From assembly GCA_010093515.1 (NCBI GenBank), contig MU001687.1, forward strand, positions 72,070-136,069: a stretch of DNA of 64,000 nt, written 5' to 3'. This document shows positions 45,806 through 57,498 of this stretch, one piece after another. This stretch comes from Lineolata rhizophorae. Lineage: Eukaryota; Ascomycota; Dothideomycetes; Lineolatales; Lineolataceae. The position numbers and the translations under genes were made by a program. The number at the start of each line of letters is the position of its first letter. The stretch's first letter is position 1. The notes under the pieces were generated by a model. That model searched no databases. It was not told where the DNA came from and worked only from the letters and a program-made list of their open reading frames with translations.

Positions 45806-46281
45806 GGTGGGAAAGCCCTGGGAGCAAACGGGGAACCGTCCCAGCTTGGAGGATGCCGATCGGGTGCGGGCGTGTGGAAGGGGATACAACTGAAAACTGA
45901 GTTGCATGTACTCGAGTAGCGAATTCATTGCTTGACAAGCCCTCGTAGAGTTGTGAAACCAACTGGATGCCATCCATACGGAACGTGCGCGAGTGGAACT
46001 CCGGTGACGACGATAAACCTACCTATGTAGCATGTAGGCCCGGACTCACTCCGCACTCCGTACGGAGTACTACAGACGTACGGAGTAGTAAGCGACGTGA
46101 CGAGGCGGCGGCTCCGCTCCACGTGACCTTGGCGAGCCGAGCCCACACTGCGCCGGTGGGATTTCGGCTCGGGTTGGGCCGCCCACATCAACACCTCACG
46201 CCCCTCTCCAGACGTCGAGCGCAAGCCATTTCCCTTCGTCCTCCACGCCATCCTTCAGCGCCCAGCGACGAGCTAGTCAAC
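45806..46281. other. Intergenic, secreted protein 2 3' / eL42 promoter
   Basis: Contains the palindrome ACTCCGTACGGAGT at 46055-46068, followed by GTACGGAGTAGTA at about 46078-46090. A pyrimidine-rich segment precedes the eL42 start. No gene is visible. Confidence 0.6.
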
Positions 46282-47005
46282 ATGGTAAGGCCGGCCTCCG
46301 TCTCGATGGCCTTTCGTCTTTCCGGTGATTGCGCCCTCCCGTTCGAGCCACCACCCCCAGTCCTCCACGACCCGTTCAAAAGTTCCTACGGATCACGACG
46401 CCATGGCCGATGGCTTGTGGGACACGTTCGGCGGCGGGTTAGGCTAGATTGGGATCGCGACGCGCCATCGGAAACAACTTGCAGCCCATCAAGCATAAGT
46501 ACGGGATCTTTGAGCGGCGACCGGAGCTGACGGAGAGCATCCGTTTAGGTGAACGTTCCCAAAACTCGGCGCACGTATTGCAAGGGGAAGGAATGCAAGA
46601 AGCACACCAACCATAAGGTGACACAGTACAAGGCCGGAAAGGTATTCGGGGCTCCCAGACATGGACGTTGCTGGCGCGCGGACCAAGGCTGACGCAAACT
46701 CTGTTTGTCAACTGCACAGGCGTCGCTGTTCGCCCAGGGAAAGCGTCGGTACGATCGCAAGCAGTCCGGTTACGGCGGTCAGACGAAGCCCATCTTCCAC
46801 AAGAAGGCCAAGACGACCAAGAAGGTCGTGCTGCGGTTAGAATGCACCAAGTGCAAGACCAAGGCGCAGCTGGCACTGAAGCGGTGCAAGCACTTTGAGC
46901 TTGGGTACGTGCCCGTGATATATGCAACCGTCGTAGATTGATGTGTGCTGACGACGGGCGTACAGTGGTGACAAGAAGACGAAGGGTGCGGCTCTGGTGT
47001 TCTAA
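46282..47005 (+). CDS. rpl42: 60S ribosomal protein eL42 (RPL42/L44)
   Basis: Ribosomal large-subunit protein near the E site. Four exons: 46282-46284 (the ATG alone), 46549-46641, 46720-46904 and 46966-47005, giving 106 residues. The spliced start is [20 protein letters not shown]. The two zinc-binding pairs are CKGKEC and [20 protein letters not shown]. The protein ends [13 protein letters not shown]. Residue 56 (counting Met as 1) in [11 protein letters not shown] is proline. In this family Pro at this position is the usual cycloheximide-sensitive form, while Gln is known from resistant fungi. The first exon consists only of the start codon followed by a 264-bp GT-AG intron, a gene structure common in fungal ribosomal protein genes. 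Splice phases all agree. Confidence 0.97.
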
Positions 47006-47717
47006 GTGCGGAGGGATGTGGTTTCCTTTTTCTAGGGTTCCGGGGTGCATTTAACGAGGTTCGGCCGACGCTTTCTAAAAGTCTCGGGCCTGGCGCCCCC
47101 TCAGGTGGATACAGTTGACGGAATACTGATTGGTCGACGGTCACGTATAATGCGAATGCAGCCGCCTTTCAACCCTGAAGTTGCCTAAAGTGGTTCGCTT
47201 GCCAAGTCATGCAGAGTGATGTGTTGAGCCTTTCGTCCTTAGCTCTACTATTACGATATTTCTGACTAGTCTTCACTTACTCACTACGTTACCTAGGAAC
47301 ATCATGGAAAGAGTGCCTAGCCTCGCACTTCCTATAAGATGACTATTTACCTCCGAAATCGAACGAAGAAAGAAACTGTTACAATCTCAATTGACAGAGG
47401 CCCAGAACTCAAGACCCGAAAGACGCCTAGCTTTCTCGAAACAGAAACCTCCCCGGCGCATACGACCAATGAAACAAACGCCGTACGCAAGACTCCCCAG
47501 GTAAATAATTCAACGCCGACGCTTTTCTCCTGCCGTGTTTGGCATCACGGAAGCGCCAGCGGAAACATGGTGGTGCGACGTACGCGCTCGAAGAACCGCG
47601 ACTGGCGCTCCTCTTCCATCACTAAGGAGCCCGCATTAGCAAAACCGGTCACCATACCAACTCCCTTCCAGGCGCAACACCGTTCTGGCGGATCCTTCTC
47701 CTCTCTTGTCTTCCCCT
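47006..47717. other. Convergent intergenic, eL42 / low-complexity orphan
   Basis: About 710 bp without a supported gene. A plus-strand frame from about 47339 to 48013 runs antisense into the next gene; it has no family signature and is attributed to composition. Confidence 0.55.
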
Positions 47718-48416
47718 TTAATGGTCACCAACACCGACCACGAGCCGCACGACCCCACCGTTGCCCGCACCCATCCTCGGCCGCCGTGGCGGCGAGTACG
47801 ACGCCTGCGACGGCGCCAGCGCCGGCGAAAAAACAGTGCCGTCGAGGTAGGCCTGAGTGCGGGCCTCGTAGGCGCGCTGCAGGCATGCCTCGGACTCGCG
47901 GGCGCGGATCTGGCGCAGCGAGGCACCGCCGGGCGGAGAGAGCATGCGGCGGAGGGCGCGGTGGCGCGGAGGGCCGCCCCACGGGAACGACGCGGTCGGG
48001 GAGGCGGCGGTGACGGTGGTGGTAGCAGTGGCAGCGGTTGGTGAGGGGATGGCGGCGACGGGTGGGAGGGGGCGCGTGGGCGAGGCGGAGGACGACGGAG
48101 AGGCGCTGCTGCTGGGCGAGGAGACGCTGCGGTTGCGGTTGGGGGGGTCACGCGAGAAAAGGGGCTGCGGGAGGAGGTCGAGCTCGTAGACGTTGACGGG
48201 GATAGTTTCGATCTCGGCGTCGTGCGAGGAGGAGGAAGAAGTCGACGAGGAGGAGATAGTGCGCCGCGGGGCGTAGGTGTGGTGGTGGTTGCGGGGCGGG
48301 ACGGGCGGGAGCGGGTGAGGGGACACGACCAAGCGCGTGGGCGACGAGGGCGGAGACGAGGCCGAGCACGTGGAGGAGGAAGAGCTCGACGTTCCGGAGG
48401 CGTGAGCGAGAGGCAT
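47718..48416 (-). CDS. Low-complexity hypothetical protein
   Basis: An intronless frame of 232 residues with ATG at 48416 (MPLAHASGTSSSSSSTCSAS). It is very rich in Ser, Pro, Ala and Thr. One less repetitive segment lies in the C-terminal half (PRHRALRRMLSPPGGASLRQ followed by IRARESEACLQRAYEARTQA). A short stretch ETIPVNVYELDLLPQPLFSR could be a linear motif. No signal peptide, membrane segment or known domain is visible. The coding call rests on the length of the frame, the presence of an ATG and the non-repetitive helical segment. Because the DNA is GC-rich and a frame also exists on the other strand, it could still be non-coding. Confidence 0.5.
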   Translation of the reverse strand: MPLAHASGTSSSSSSTCSASSPPSSPTRLVVSPHPLPPVPPRNHHHTYAPRRTISSSSTSSSSSHDAEIETIPVNVYELDLLPQPLFSRDPPNRNRSVSSPSSSASPSSSASPTRPLPPVAAIPSPTAATATTTVTAASPTASFPWGGPPRHRALRRMLSPPGGASLRQIRARESEACLQRAYEARTQAYLDGTVFSPALAPSQASYSPPRRPRMGAGNGGVVRLVVGVGDH

Positions 48417-50826
48417 GGTGGGTGGCGCCTTAGAACTGATATACGCTATACGAGTACGTATATTGTGTCACTAGGCAGGCTGGCGAACGAAAGTGGCTGG
48501 CCGGTTTCCCATGAGGCGAACAGACAGGACGAGACGGACAGACGTGTTACGGGTGGCAGGCGGGCGCGCGTGGAAGGGGAGGGTGGCCGGTCTATTATAA
48601 TAATCGTCGTGTTGCCAGGCCAGGTGCGTAGGCACAACAGGAGCCGGGCCCGGAATTGCTACGAGGATGGGCCCCTTCTCTTACCCACCATCGCATTTTC
48701 CTTGCTGCCGCCTGCGTCCCCCATGGCCGCCCTGGCTCGCGCTGCCCTGATAGCAGGCGCGGGCAAACACCCCGCGCGCCCAGAAACGCGCGAGTGCCAC
48801 GGCATCTGCAAGAGCAAGAGAAGCTAGAAACTAACGGGGCTGGGACTGCGCTACGGCGGCCGGGCAGGAACCGTGTCTGTGAGTGTGGACGAGGGGCGAG
48901 AAGGGGGGGTGGAGGGGCTGGTAAGCTCATGTGGCCCCCGGATGACCACCCTCCCGTCGACCACTACCTAGCACAGCGCGGCATCTCAGCTGCGCGATTG
49001 CGCCTCTCGCGCTCAGCTTTTCTTGCCCGGCGTCTCCTGTCTGGAGGGGTTGACGTGCAGATGACGGACGGGGAAGCCAGGCAGATCGCCCGCTGCGGGC
49101 GGGAGCTGGGGACCTGTGGGTCGGCGCATGCTACGTACGTGCTATGCACGCAGCTGGGACGGGCCCGTCTGCCGGCGCTGCCGATTGGGGGCGCGGGCGA
49201 CGGTGGCCGGTGGCTGGTTGGTCCGGGCCCGGCCCAGCCCGCCCTCGTCCAACCCCATCGCGGCCCGTTTTCCTGGCACCAGCCCTCCCTCCCCCCGCCC
49301 CTACGCAGCGCCGCAACGTCCGATGTCCAAGGCGTGAGCAAGAACATACGCGGTTCCTACCGCATCCTCTTCCTTGCCGCCCGGTTATAGCCAGCGTCCG
49401 CTCGCTTGCCCGTCCGCTGACGAGGCCCCGGTATAAGCGCGGCCTGCTAAGATCCGGGGGCGGGAACCAGCGAGGAAGCGCGCGCGCGCATGCCACCGTC
49501 GCACCGCCGCCGCCCGCTCGCGCGTTGCATGCCCTCGTGATAGCGGGACCGACGGAGTGGCGGGCCCTTTTCTTTTGTTGCCAAGCATCTTCTTTTGCGC
49601 TTCCGTGACTCGCCGGGAGAGAGAGAGAGAGCGAGCGCGCGCGCGAGCGATTCCAGCTTGGCCCTAGCCTCCGTTGGATATGTACTACATACGTCGGTGT
49701 AGGTGCATCCAACGTACTACGTAATCCTGCCCTTTTTTTCTTTTTGCCTTCTCACCTCGTAGCGGCCGCTAGTTCTTATTAAACGTACCTGGCAGACCGC
49801 CCAGCCAGCAGCGTAGATATTACGCCTTTTTCAGCCCCCCGTGTGGGCGAGCGCTCCATCTGATGAGAGAGGAGCGGTAAAAGCAAAAAAAAAAGACCGC
49901 CGCCGCGATCGCGCACGCCGACCTAACCTCCCTTCTCGATCTCAGGCACCTCGAGATCACCTTAGCGGGAAAGCAAAAAGGCGCCACCCGCTGTAGCGCG
50001 TCCCCGCCGGCCGACGCTGCCCAGAAGCAAAAGAAAGGAACACGAAGACCGATGACCTTCTGAACGCGAGCGCTCTCACCACATGGTATGAGAACCGTCG
50101 GCAACGCGACCCTAGGCGGGCCGCCGCTGCGTGCAGCGTGCAGATGCAGGCGCCACCGATATTGCGCTGCGCCAGCGTCTCCTTTCCCCAGACGGCGACC
50201 GGCCGCGCCGCTCGCGCGCTCGCTCGCCCACCGCCTGGACCCCCGCCGCGCACGTACGTAGTAGTAAGCAAATCGCCGGCGATACATATCTCACCGGACG
50301 AGCCCGCCGAAAAGGGCACAGCCCCTTGCAAACCCAGCTACGGAGCGGTCACCGCTGCCCCGGGTACCAGGCGGACGGCTAGTCCCACCAACCTTATTCG
50401 AGCTACGTAGCAGCGGAACCACCTAGGTGACTAAGTTCCTGAAGACCATGACATGCATTGGCTATTCCGAAGGCATCTCCTTCCTATCGCCACATCCTAC
50501 ATAGAAACCCAAAAGCGCGATGCGAAGGGGGCACGCGCAGGGTTGAGCGAGTCCCACGCCTCTCTCAGACCAAACCATGGCTCCCGGAAAATGCTAGCCA
50601 GGGGCACCCATATACTAAAACAAACCAGAAAGCGGCCGTCAGAAGAGTAGAAGATCGCCCTAGACCGCTCGCCATAAACTCCAACAGAAAAGACAAACCC
50701 CTTTTAAAACATGGGAGCTTCCAACCAAAGGCCCAAAGAAAAATCGGGATAAAAAGTAAGAATTACAACCGCGCAGTACGCGCCATGTAAAAAAAAAAGG
50801 AAAAGTATAGGAAAAGTTCCCCTTGA
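48417..50826. other. 2.4-kb gene-poor region upstream of the orphan and downstream of inp1
   Basis: No gene is supported. Long GC-driven frames occur on both strands (for example 48656-49390 and 49131-49712) without signatures. It has a (GA)n/(GC)n run at about 49617-49650, short TACGTAGTA palindromes near 49700 and 50255, and poly-A runs at about 49886 and 50790. The rightmost few hundred bases should be the inp1 3' untranslated region. Confidence 0.55.
49617..49650. repeat. GA/GC-rich microsatellite
   Basis: Alternating GAGAGAGAGAGAG followed by GCGCGCGCGCGAGCG. A simple repeat with no coding association. Confidence 0.7.
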
Positions 50827-52685
50827 TCAATCCAATTCGGAAGAGGCACTCGACACGTCTCGACGCCGCACCCCGGCGCCCAAGTTCCGCAACGGGATGC
50901 CAAAGTCGTCCTCGTCGTCAACCGCGTCCTCCTCGTCGCCGCTCGACTCCCACGAGCACGGGATGCGCTCGCCCTCCCTGGCGTCGTCCTCGGCCCCCCA
51001 GCGGAAGGCGCCGCTCGCGATGCTGGCGGCGATGCGCAGCATCAGGGCGACCAGGTGGGCCGGCGGCCCCAGCAGCAGCGAGCACGTCTTCTGCACCAGC
51101 GCCGTCGTCAGATGGCGGCCGCTGCCCCGCGCGACGGGGGGCGTGAAGAGGTTGGACGGGTTCGGCATCGGCGAGAGGGCGCGCCGGCGCGACGCCGGCT
51201 TGTCGAGGCGCCGCATCCGGATCGTGTCCGGCGGCGTGGCGACGTCGTCGGTCGCCAGCAGCTCCGGGCCCTCGTCGCTGTCGCTCACCAGCGTCGGCGT
51301 CGACGAGGACGTGCAGGACCGGCCGTCTTCCGACAGCCGGGTCGGCGAGGGCGGCTTCGTCGTTTCCGCCTCCTCCACCTCCTCCGCCTCCGCCTCCGCC
51401 TCCTCCTCCTCCTCCTCCTCCTGCTGTTGCGTTGGTGTGATGGTCATGTCGGAGACGCCGCGCTTGTGGCGAGGCTTGGGCGGGTCCGTCGAGTCCAACC
51501 CCTCGACCTGCGGCAGGACGGGGTCGAAATAGAAGGAGGCAGTCGATTGCGGTGAACCTGGTTCCTGAACAGAGTAGAACGACTCTCGGCTGGACGTGAT
51601 GCTCTTGGCATCCGTAGACATGTCTATCGCGGAGTCCGCAGTAGAACCTGGGATGGGTGATGAGGGGTGGATGCACAGCTGCGGTGCTGTAGCTGATCGT
51701 GTGACTGCACTGGGCAACCGAGGAGGTTCGTGTTCGGGGGTTGCTGAGTCTGGAGGTCGTTCTTCGCCGAGTTGGGGTGCTGCGTGCGGGCCGTCCGCCA
51801 CGACGCTACCGCTTCTGCTGCACTCGCTTAGCCCGTCATCCTCCTCGGAGGCGGAGAAAGTCCTGGGCCCGTCCTCAGGCTCCAGCCCACGCGACTGGGC
51901 GTCCTCAGGCTCCCAGACCCGGTTAAATTTCCACCGCTTGGGGCGGCCGGGCGTCGACCATCGCTTCCGGCGGACGGGCGGCGTCTTGGGCGGCTCGGGC
52001 AGCTCCACGTGGAAGCCCCGCTTGAACGGGCAGGGGGTCCTCTCGTACTGCAGCACCTCGTCCAGCACGCCCTTGAACGCTTCCACCTTGGCCTTGCTCT
52101 CGTCGTCGTCGAAGGGCAGCTCTACCCGGCAGTAACTGGTGGGGCCGACGCGCATGACGAACTTGGACTGCCCGTCGACGCACCAGCACTGCGACTTGGG
52201 GACGATGGGCTTGAGGAATTTGTCGCCGGAGTTGAGGAAGGCGGCCGAGCCGGGCACGCGGTAGATTCGGAGCGGGCCTAAGGAAGTCAAAGCTGTTAAG
52301 CACGATGCTGCGATGCAAGCGTCGCGCGCCCGCGGAAGTGAGAAGGGGCGAAAGAGAAAGAGAAAGAGGCCGTACCGAGTGCGGCGGTCCGCTCGGTCGG
52401 CGAGATCCAGGGCAGGGAGCCGGCCTGCTGCTGGACGGGCGACGAGGGCGACGAGGGCGTCGCGGCGGGGCGGGCGCCGGCGCCCGCCTGGCCGGCGGCG
52501 GCAGCGAAGACGACGACCTTGGTGTTGTCGGCCACGAACAGCGTGTCGATGTGCTGCTGGCCGGCGGCGGGCGAATCATGGCGCAGCCGGGCGGGCACCG
52601 TGGCGGCGCGCTGCGGGCCGCCGAACGGCAGCGTTGGACGTGGGTCGCGCGGCGGCGGCGTCGCGCCGTTGAGAGGGCTAGCCAT
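50827..52685 (-). CDS. inp1: Inheritance of peroxisomes protein 1 (Inp1)
   Basis: Peroxisomal peripheral membrane protein that tethers peroxisomes for retention in the mother cell or compartment. Exons 52376-52685 and 50827-52277 give 586 residues. The start MASPLNGATPPPRDPRPTLP is followed by IDTLFVADNTKVVVFA, then the spliced junction PWISPTERTAALGPLRIYRV. The conserved core continues GSAAFLNSGDKFLKPIVPKS, QCWCVDGQSKFVMRVGPTSY, CRVELPF and LQYERTPCPFKRGFHVELPE, together the Inp1 N-terminal domain (about residues 55-235). The rest is Ser/Pro-rich with an acidic repeat (EEEEEEEAEAEAEEVEE) near 51360-51425. A hydrophobic patch LVALMLRIAASIASGAF lies near the C-terminus. Length and domain order match filamentous-fungal Inp1. 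Confidence 0.92.
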
Positions 52686-53533
52686 CAGCGGGCGGCGGCG
52701 GCGGCGAGCTCTCAGCGGTCGGCGTGCATGTTCTGCTGCGGGGGAGCAGTGGTGATGACGATGCTGTCCGATGGTGCGGAGGAAGAGCGTCGGTCTCCTT
52801 GCAGCGTGCGGGAGCGAGCGGGACGGCGGCTGGGGCGACAAGGGGAGCCTTGGAGCCTTGGAGCCCTCGGGCCTCGAGCCAGTCACGCCAGGCCGATGCG
52901 CGCCAAGGGCCCGAGCCGCCTCTGGGCTTCCCCGCGGCGCGACTGGATCGCCCAGCGCTCCCAGCCTCGCCATGTGCGAGTCGAGCCCGCGGACGTTTGA
53001 GGCTTTCCGGCCCTCCGCACTCTGGCCGCTTGCACCCGCTTTCCTCCGCGCAGGGCGCAATTGCTCTGTCCTGTGCTCTCGGGAAACGACGTCAGGCCGA
53101 GGGCAGCAGCGGCGGCGTTGATTGGACTGAACGCTTGCTGCTGGGGCGCGCATTTGCTCCCGCCGAACGGGCATCCGCGCATGCGTCTGCGTATAAAGAA
53201 CTCAAAACTGCTACGTGCCTCTGCCCACTTGAATCAAAATCAAAGCCCCTGCCGAGGGCCCGGAGTCCCCTGTTCCACTACCACAGGCAGGAGACTACGT
53301 CAGTCCGTGCCGGCCAACGGGCGGCCCGCAGCTTCAGCCGCCGTTGCAGCACCAAACACCTCTTTTTCACTTCCCACGGCCTGATCTCCCCAGCGAAGCT
53401 ACCTGGCAATAACGCGTCGTTGGCCCCATCCTGCAAACTCACGCTCCGCTCTCGCTTCTTCTTCCCACACAGAAACCGTACGCCTTGCCGATACGCGCCG
53501 CCGCTCCATCTCGGCGACCTGGGCGGCGCCGCC
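52686..53533. promoter_or_regulatory. Divergent region, inp1 / UsgS-like gene
   Basis: 848 bp between divergent start codons. GC-rich near inp1, more mixed near the UsgS start. Overlapping frames on both strands lack signatures. Probably contains both promoters and leaders. Confidence 0.55.
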
Positions 53534-54948
53534 ATGTCCAACTTCGACCAAAATGCTATCCTGCGCGGGTTCCAGCTGACTTTGGTTGGAGGTCGGTATC
53601 TCTCCCGTCGTCTTTTCGTGGCGGTGCTCGGCTGCGTTTGCCTCCATATCGTCGGACCGTAGCTGAGACGAGGCAAACGGCCGCCCTTCGCCTTCAGACT
53701 GCTAACAATCTGCCAGCCCACCGCGCCCTCCAAAATCCGGCCCTCTTTACTTCTCAACACTATAGGCAAGCTGCATTGGCCGTCGCCGCCGGCCTGGTCA
53801 TCAGTCTCATCATCAAGATTCCGGTAAGAGGCGGTCACGTGCCCCGCGCCGGTCGGGATGGTGTAACTAATACGAGGCCTCGGCGAAGGTTATCGTGGTG
53901 CATATGTTCATCTGGTGCATGGGGTTCTTCACAAATCTCGAGGAGGCTGGTTGGGACGACTCGGTAGTCAATGGGCTCGAATTCGTCGAGCACTCGGTTC
54001 TACAGCTCCCGTTCTTCTTCATGAGCTTGATGAGCTACATCACGCCGACCATGGACCGGATGTGAGTATCGCGAGCCTAATTCGATCGAACCGCATGCTT
54101 TTCTGACAGCGCACTAGGTTCATGGACTCGCTGGCTTGGGTGGACAAGACATACGTGCAGAAGCACAGGTCGGATGAACCGGACAATCTGCGGGCCATGT
54201 ACTACCCCAATCTCAAGCTCTATGCGGGGCACTACGAGGAAAACAAAGATGTCAAGTCCGGCAAGGGCCCTTGGGATGCCGCACTCGCCTTCGTCGTTCG
54301 CTCGGCGCGGAAGGCCGGCATTTCGATTGCCATCTACCTCCTCACCTTCGTGCCTTTGGTGGGTCGGTTCGTCATGCCCGCGGCCAGCTTCTACACCTTC
54401 AACAAAGCCGTCGGTCTCCAGCCGGCCGTCATCGTCTTCGGAAGCTCTGCAATCGTGCCGAGGCGGTGGTTGATTGTATTCCTACAATCTTACTTCTCAT
54501 CACGCAGCCTCATGCGACAACTTGTGCGTTCCCCAGTTCTAGCCAGCTCTTTTGCTACTCTAACTTCCCCCCCTCCCCCCTCCAGCTCGAACCGTACTTC
54601 TCTCGAATCAAGTTCAGCAAGGAGCAAAAGCGCAAGTGGTTCAAGGACAGGGAAGGGGTTTTGTTCGGGTTCGGAGTCGGCTTCTTCATCATGCTCAAGA
54701 TCCCGTTGCTAGGCGTCCTCGTGTACGGAATCGCCGAGGCATCGGCGGCGTATCTCATCACCAAGATCACGGACCCTCCGCCTCCGCCGTCGCAGGCCCC
54801 GGCCTTCAGGGAGTCCCAGATTCACTGGAAGAACAAGCACGAGTTTATCGCGCTGCCGCTCGGAGATCTCGACTCGGCCAACGTGGACGAGGGAAAGGCG
54901 CCGAGGAAGTCCATCGCGACGGACATGCCCAGCAAGTCTTTTACGTAA
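53534..54948 (+). CDS. UsgS/Rrt8-family transmembrane protein
   Basis: Multi-pass membrane protein of the fungal UsgS/RRT8 group (EI24-like architecture); yeast relatives Lds1, Lds2 and Rrt8 are associated with lipid droplets and the spore wall. Five exons (53534-53591, 53717-53823, 53889-54061, 54118-54523, 54586-54948) give 368 residues. The start MSNFDQNAILRGFQLTLVGA is followed by HRALQNPALFTSQHYRQAAL. Then come LVISLIIKIP, VVHMFIWCMGFFTNLEEAGW, PFFFMSLMSYITPTMDRMFM, DSLAWVDKTYVQKHRSDEPD, NLRAMYYPNLKLY, AIYLLTFVPLVGRFVMPAAS, SYFSSRSLMRQLLEPYFSRI and GVLFGFGVGFFIMLKIPLLG. The C-terminal 50 residues are soluble. The TAA stop lies inside the sequence AC-GTAAGT, a perfect splice donor, so an alternative 3' exon cannot be excluded. 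Confidence 0.9.
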
Positions 54949-55764
54949 GTTCTAGAGAGAGGAGGCCTGCGGTGTCGACACGGCCACCGGGTGGGGAGGA
55001 TGTGTGGGATAGACTACTTCAACCGGGTGGTTCTGCTAGAACTGCACTTCTCGAGGCGCATGAACCTTTCAGCACGTTGTCGGTTGAGTCGCCTAGCCCT
55101 AACCGTCGATCGTGCTTCCAACATTTCTTTCGAGGCGGTGGCCGACACATGTGAGCGGGACACGCTATTAGTAACGTTTTACAGATACCCAGGATGCGGG
55201 ACGATCGGAGCGCGTCTACAAATTGGTGCTATAACGTAACGACTTGATTGTCCCCGGCGACTGGGGGTTACTTCGTACTGTACATATTCGCAGCCATCGC
55301 GGGCTGATTGAAAGTACACGATGCAGTCTATATGATGTCGGCGACTCGAGGTGATGAAAGGAGCTCCTCCGCGCAGCTCAGAATAGTGACGTCGCGAGCT
55401 ACCCCGCCACCCCACTCCCGACGAGCCCCCCTGGCCTTCGGCCCGCAAACGGCAGGCGGCCGCGCCGCGGACGCGCCTCGCCGGGTCGAAGCTCCCGCGC
55501 TTTAGTAACGGCGGTTGGCTTTATCTCTACTCGACTTTCTTATCGTGGCCAGGCCTTTTGCATGGCATCCCTCATTCGTAGCTCAATATGCATCCGTTCG
55601 AGCGGGTCCGATGCGCGGCCCTTTCCCCGCTATCGACGGACCGTCCGCGCGGTTCGTGCTGCCGTGCTATATATCACGTTGGCTTACCCCTCACCGGATC
55701 TTTCCACCGAGGCCGCGCATTCTCGCCGTCTGAGACCGCTCGATCCTAGTTCTGATCTGTGACA
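54949..55764. other. Intergenic, UsgS 3' / formamidase promoter
   Basis: About 820 bp with no supported gene. The right part (about 55500-55764) is the formamidase promoter and leader. Confidence 0.6.
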
Positions 55765-57498
55765 ATGGGCAAAGGAGACATCAGGACCGTCGCCAAGGTC
55801 TCCTTGGAGACGCCGCCGCCGCAGCAGAAGATCCTCCACGTACGTCCCGCCCCTCAATTAAGAAACTGGTGCGGAAGACAAGCTAATTGAGTATCCCAGA
55901 ACCGCTGGCATCCTGATGGTTCGTGCTTACTCACCGTGTCAGTGACATAAGGCTTCATTCCTAACGTCATCAGTCCCCTTCTGCGGCAAGATTGCCAACG
56001 GCGAAGTCGTCAAGATTGAGTGTCTCGACTGGACTGGGGTGAGTGAACTTCCAAAACAGACACTCCGCTTTCAATGGATCCGAATACACTAGGTCGGGCC
56101 ATTGTCACTCTGTCTGAGTACTTACTTCCCAAATCTTGCGAACAGGGCCAAATCAAGAACAGTGACTCTGCCGACGACGTCAAGAATGTGGATCTGACTC
56201 AAGTCCACTATCTGACTGGTCCTTTCGAAATTGAGACGGCCGAGCCCGGCGACATCCTCCTCATCGAGATTCAGGACGTGCAGCCGCTGCCCGAGCAGCC
56301 TTGGGGCTTCACAGTATGGACATGAATCGCCTTTGCGATACGAGAACGGCGCTCAATGGCATATAGGGTATCTTCGATAGGAGAAATGGCGGCGGGTTCC
56401 TCGACGAGATCTATCCTAAGGCGTGAGTCAGATGGCCGTTCAATTTGACTTTTCTAGGAGATACACTTGGCTCACGCACCCAAATCCAGCGCCAAGGCGA
56501 TCTGGGACTTCGAAGGCATATTCTGCTCCTCGCGGCACATCCCCGGCGTCCGCTTCGCCGGCCTGATCCACCCGGGGATCCTCGGCTGCGCGCCTAGCCC
56601 CGAGGTCCTCGCCGAGTGGAACAAGCGCGAGTCGGAGCTGATCACGGCGAACACGCTCGACCGGGTGGTGGCGCTGCCGCCGGAGCCGCAGAGCGTGCAC
56701 GCGGGCAGCGCCGAGGGCGAGATCAAGGACAAGGTCGGGCGCGAGGGCGCCCGCACCATCCCCGGCCGCCCCGAGCACGGCGGCAACTGCGATATCAAGA
56801 ACCTATCGAGGGGCAGCAAGGTCTACCTTCCAGTCCACGTACCGGGGGCCAAGTTCTCCGTCGGCGACCTGCACTTCTCCCAAGGGGACGGCGAGATCTC
56901 ATGTACGGTGTCCGAGTCATCCTCCTTTCTTTTTTCCTTCCCTCTGCCAGCGCGAAACTAACGCGTCCCGTCCCAACTCTCAAGTCTGCGGCGCCATCGA
57001 GATGGCGGGCGTCATCACGATCAAGTTCAACGTGGTCAAGAACGGCATGGCGGAGATGGGCCTCAAGTCGCCCATCTACCAGCCAGGCCCTGTCGAGCCG
57101 CAATTCGGGCCCGGCCGCCACATCTACTTCGAGGGCTTCAGCGTCGACGAGCACGGCAAGCAGCACTACATGGACGCCACGGTGGCCTACCGCCAGACGA
57201 CGCTGCGCTGCATTGAGTACCTGAGGCGCTACGGCTACGACGACTACCAGATCTACCTCCTGCTGGGCTGCGCTCCGGTCCAGGGGCACATTGGGGGCAT
57301 TGTGGACGTAAGCGCTCTTCGCCAACGCTCTCCAACTCTTTTGCACGAAGAGTGGCCTGTTTTGACACCAAGTTTTTGCAGATTCCGAACGCTTGCACGA
57401 CCATGGGTCTTCCGATCGACATCTTCGAATTCGACATCTCGCCCGGTGCTCCGGTGAAGAAAATGGACATGGGATCCTGCGCGTACGCGACTTATTAA
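55765..57498 (+). CDS. fmdS: Formamidase (acetamidase/formamidase family)
   Basis: Hydrolyses formamide to formate and ammonia, for nitrogen scavenging in the cytosol. Eight exons (55765-55839, 55900-55918, 55974-56038, 56146-56313, 56367-56422, 56490-56902, 56985-57307, 57382-57498) join to 411 residues, the usual length for the FmdA/AmdA family. The start is MGKGDIRTVAKVSLETPPPQ. Conserved blocks include NRWHPDVPFCGKIANGEVVK, LDWTGGQIKNSDSADDVKNV, GPFEIETAEPGDILLIEIQD, EGIFCSSRHIPGVRFAGLIH, RPEHGGNCDIKNLSRGSKVY, GDLHFSQGDGEISFCGAIEM and CAPVQGHIGGIVDIPNACTT. Exon 2 is only 19 nt but supplies the conserved NRWHPD. All introns are GT-AG with frame-consistent phases. Family members are often controlled by nitrogen catabolite regulation, but I did not identify GATA sites with confidence. 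Confidence 0.96.
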
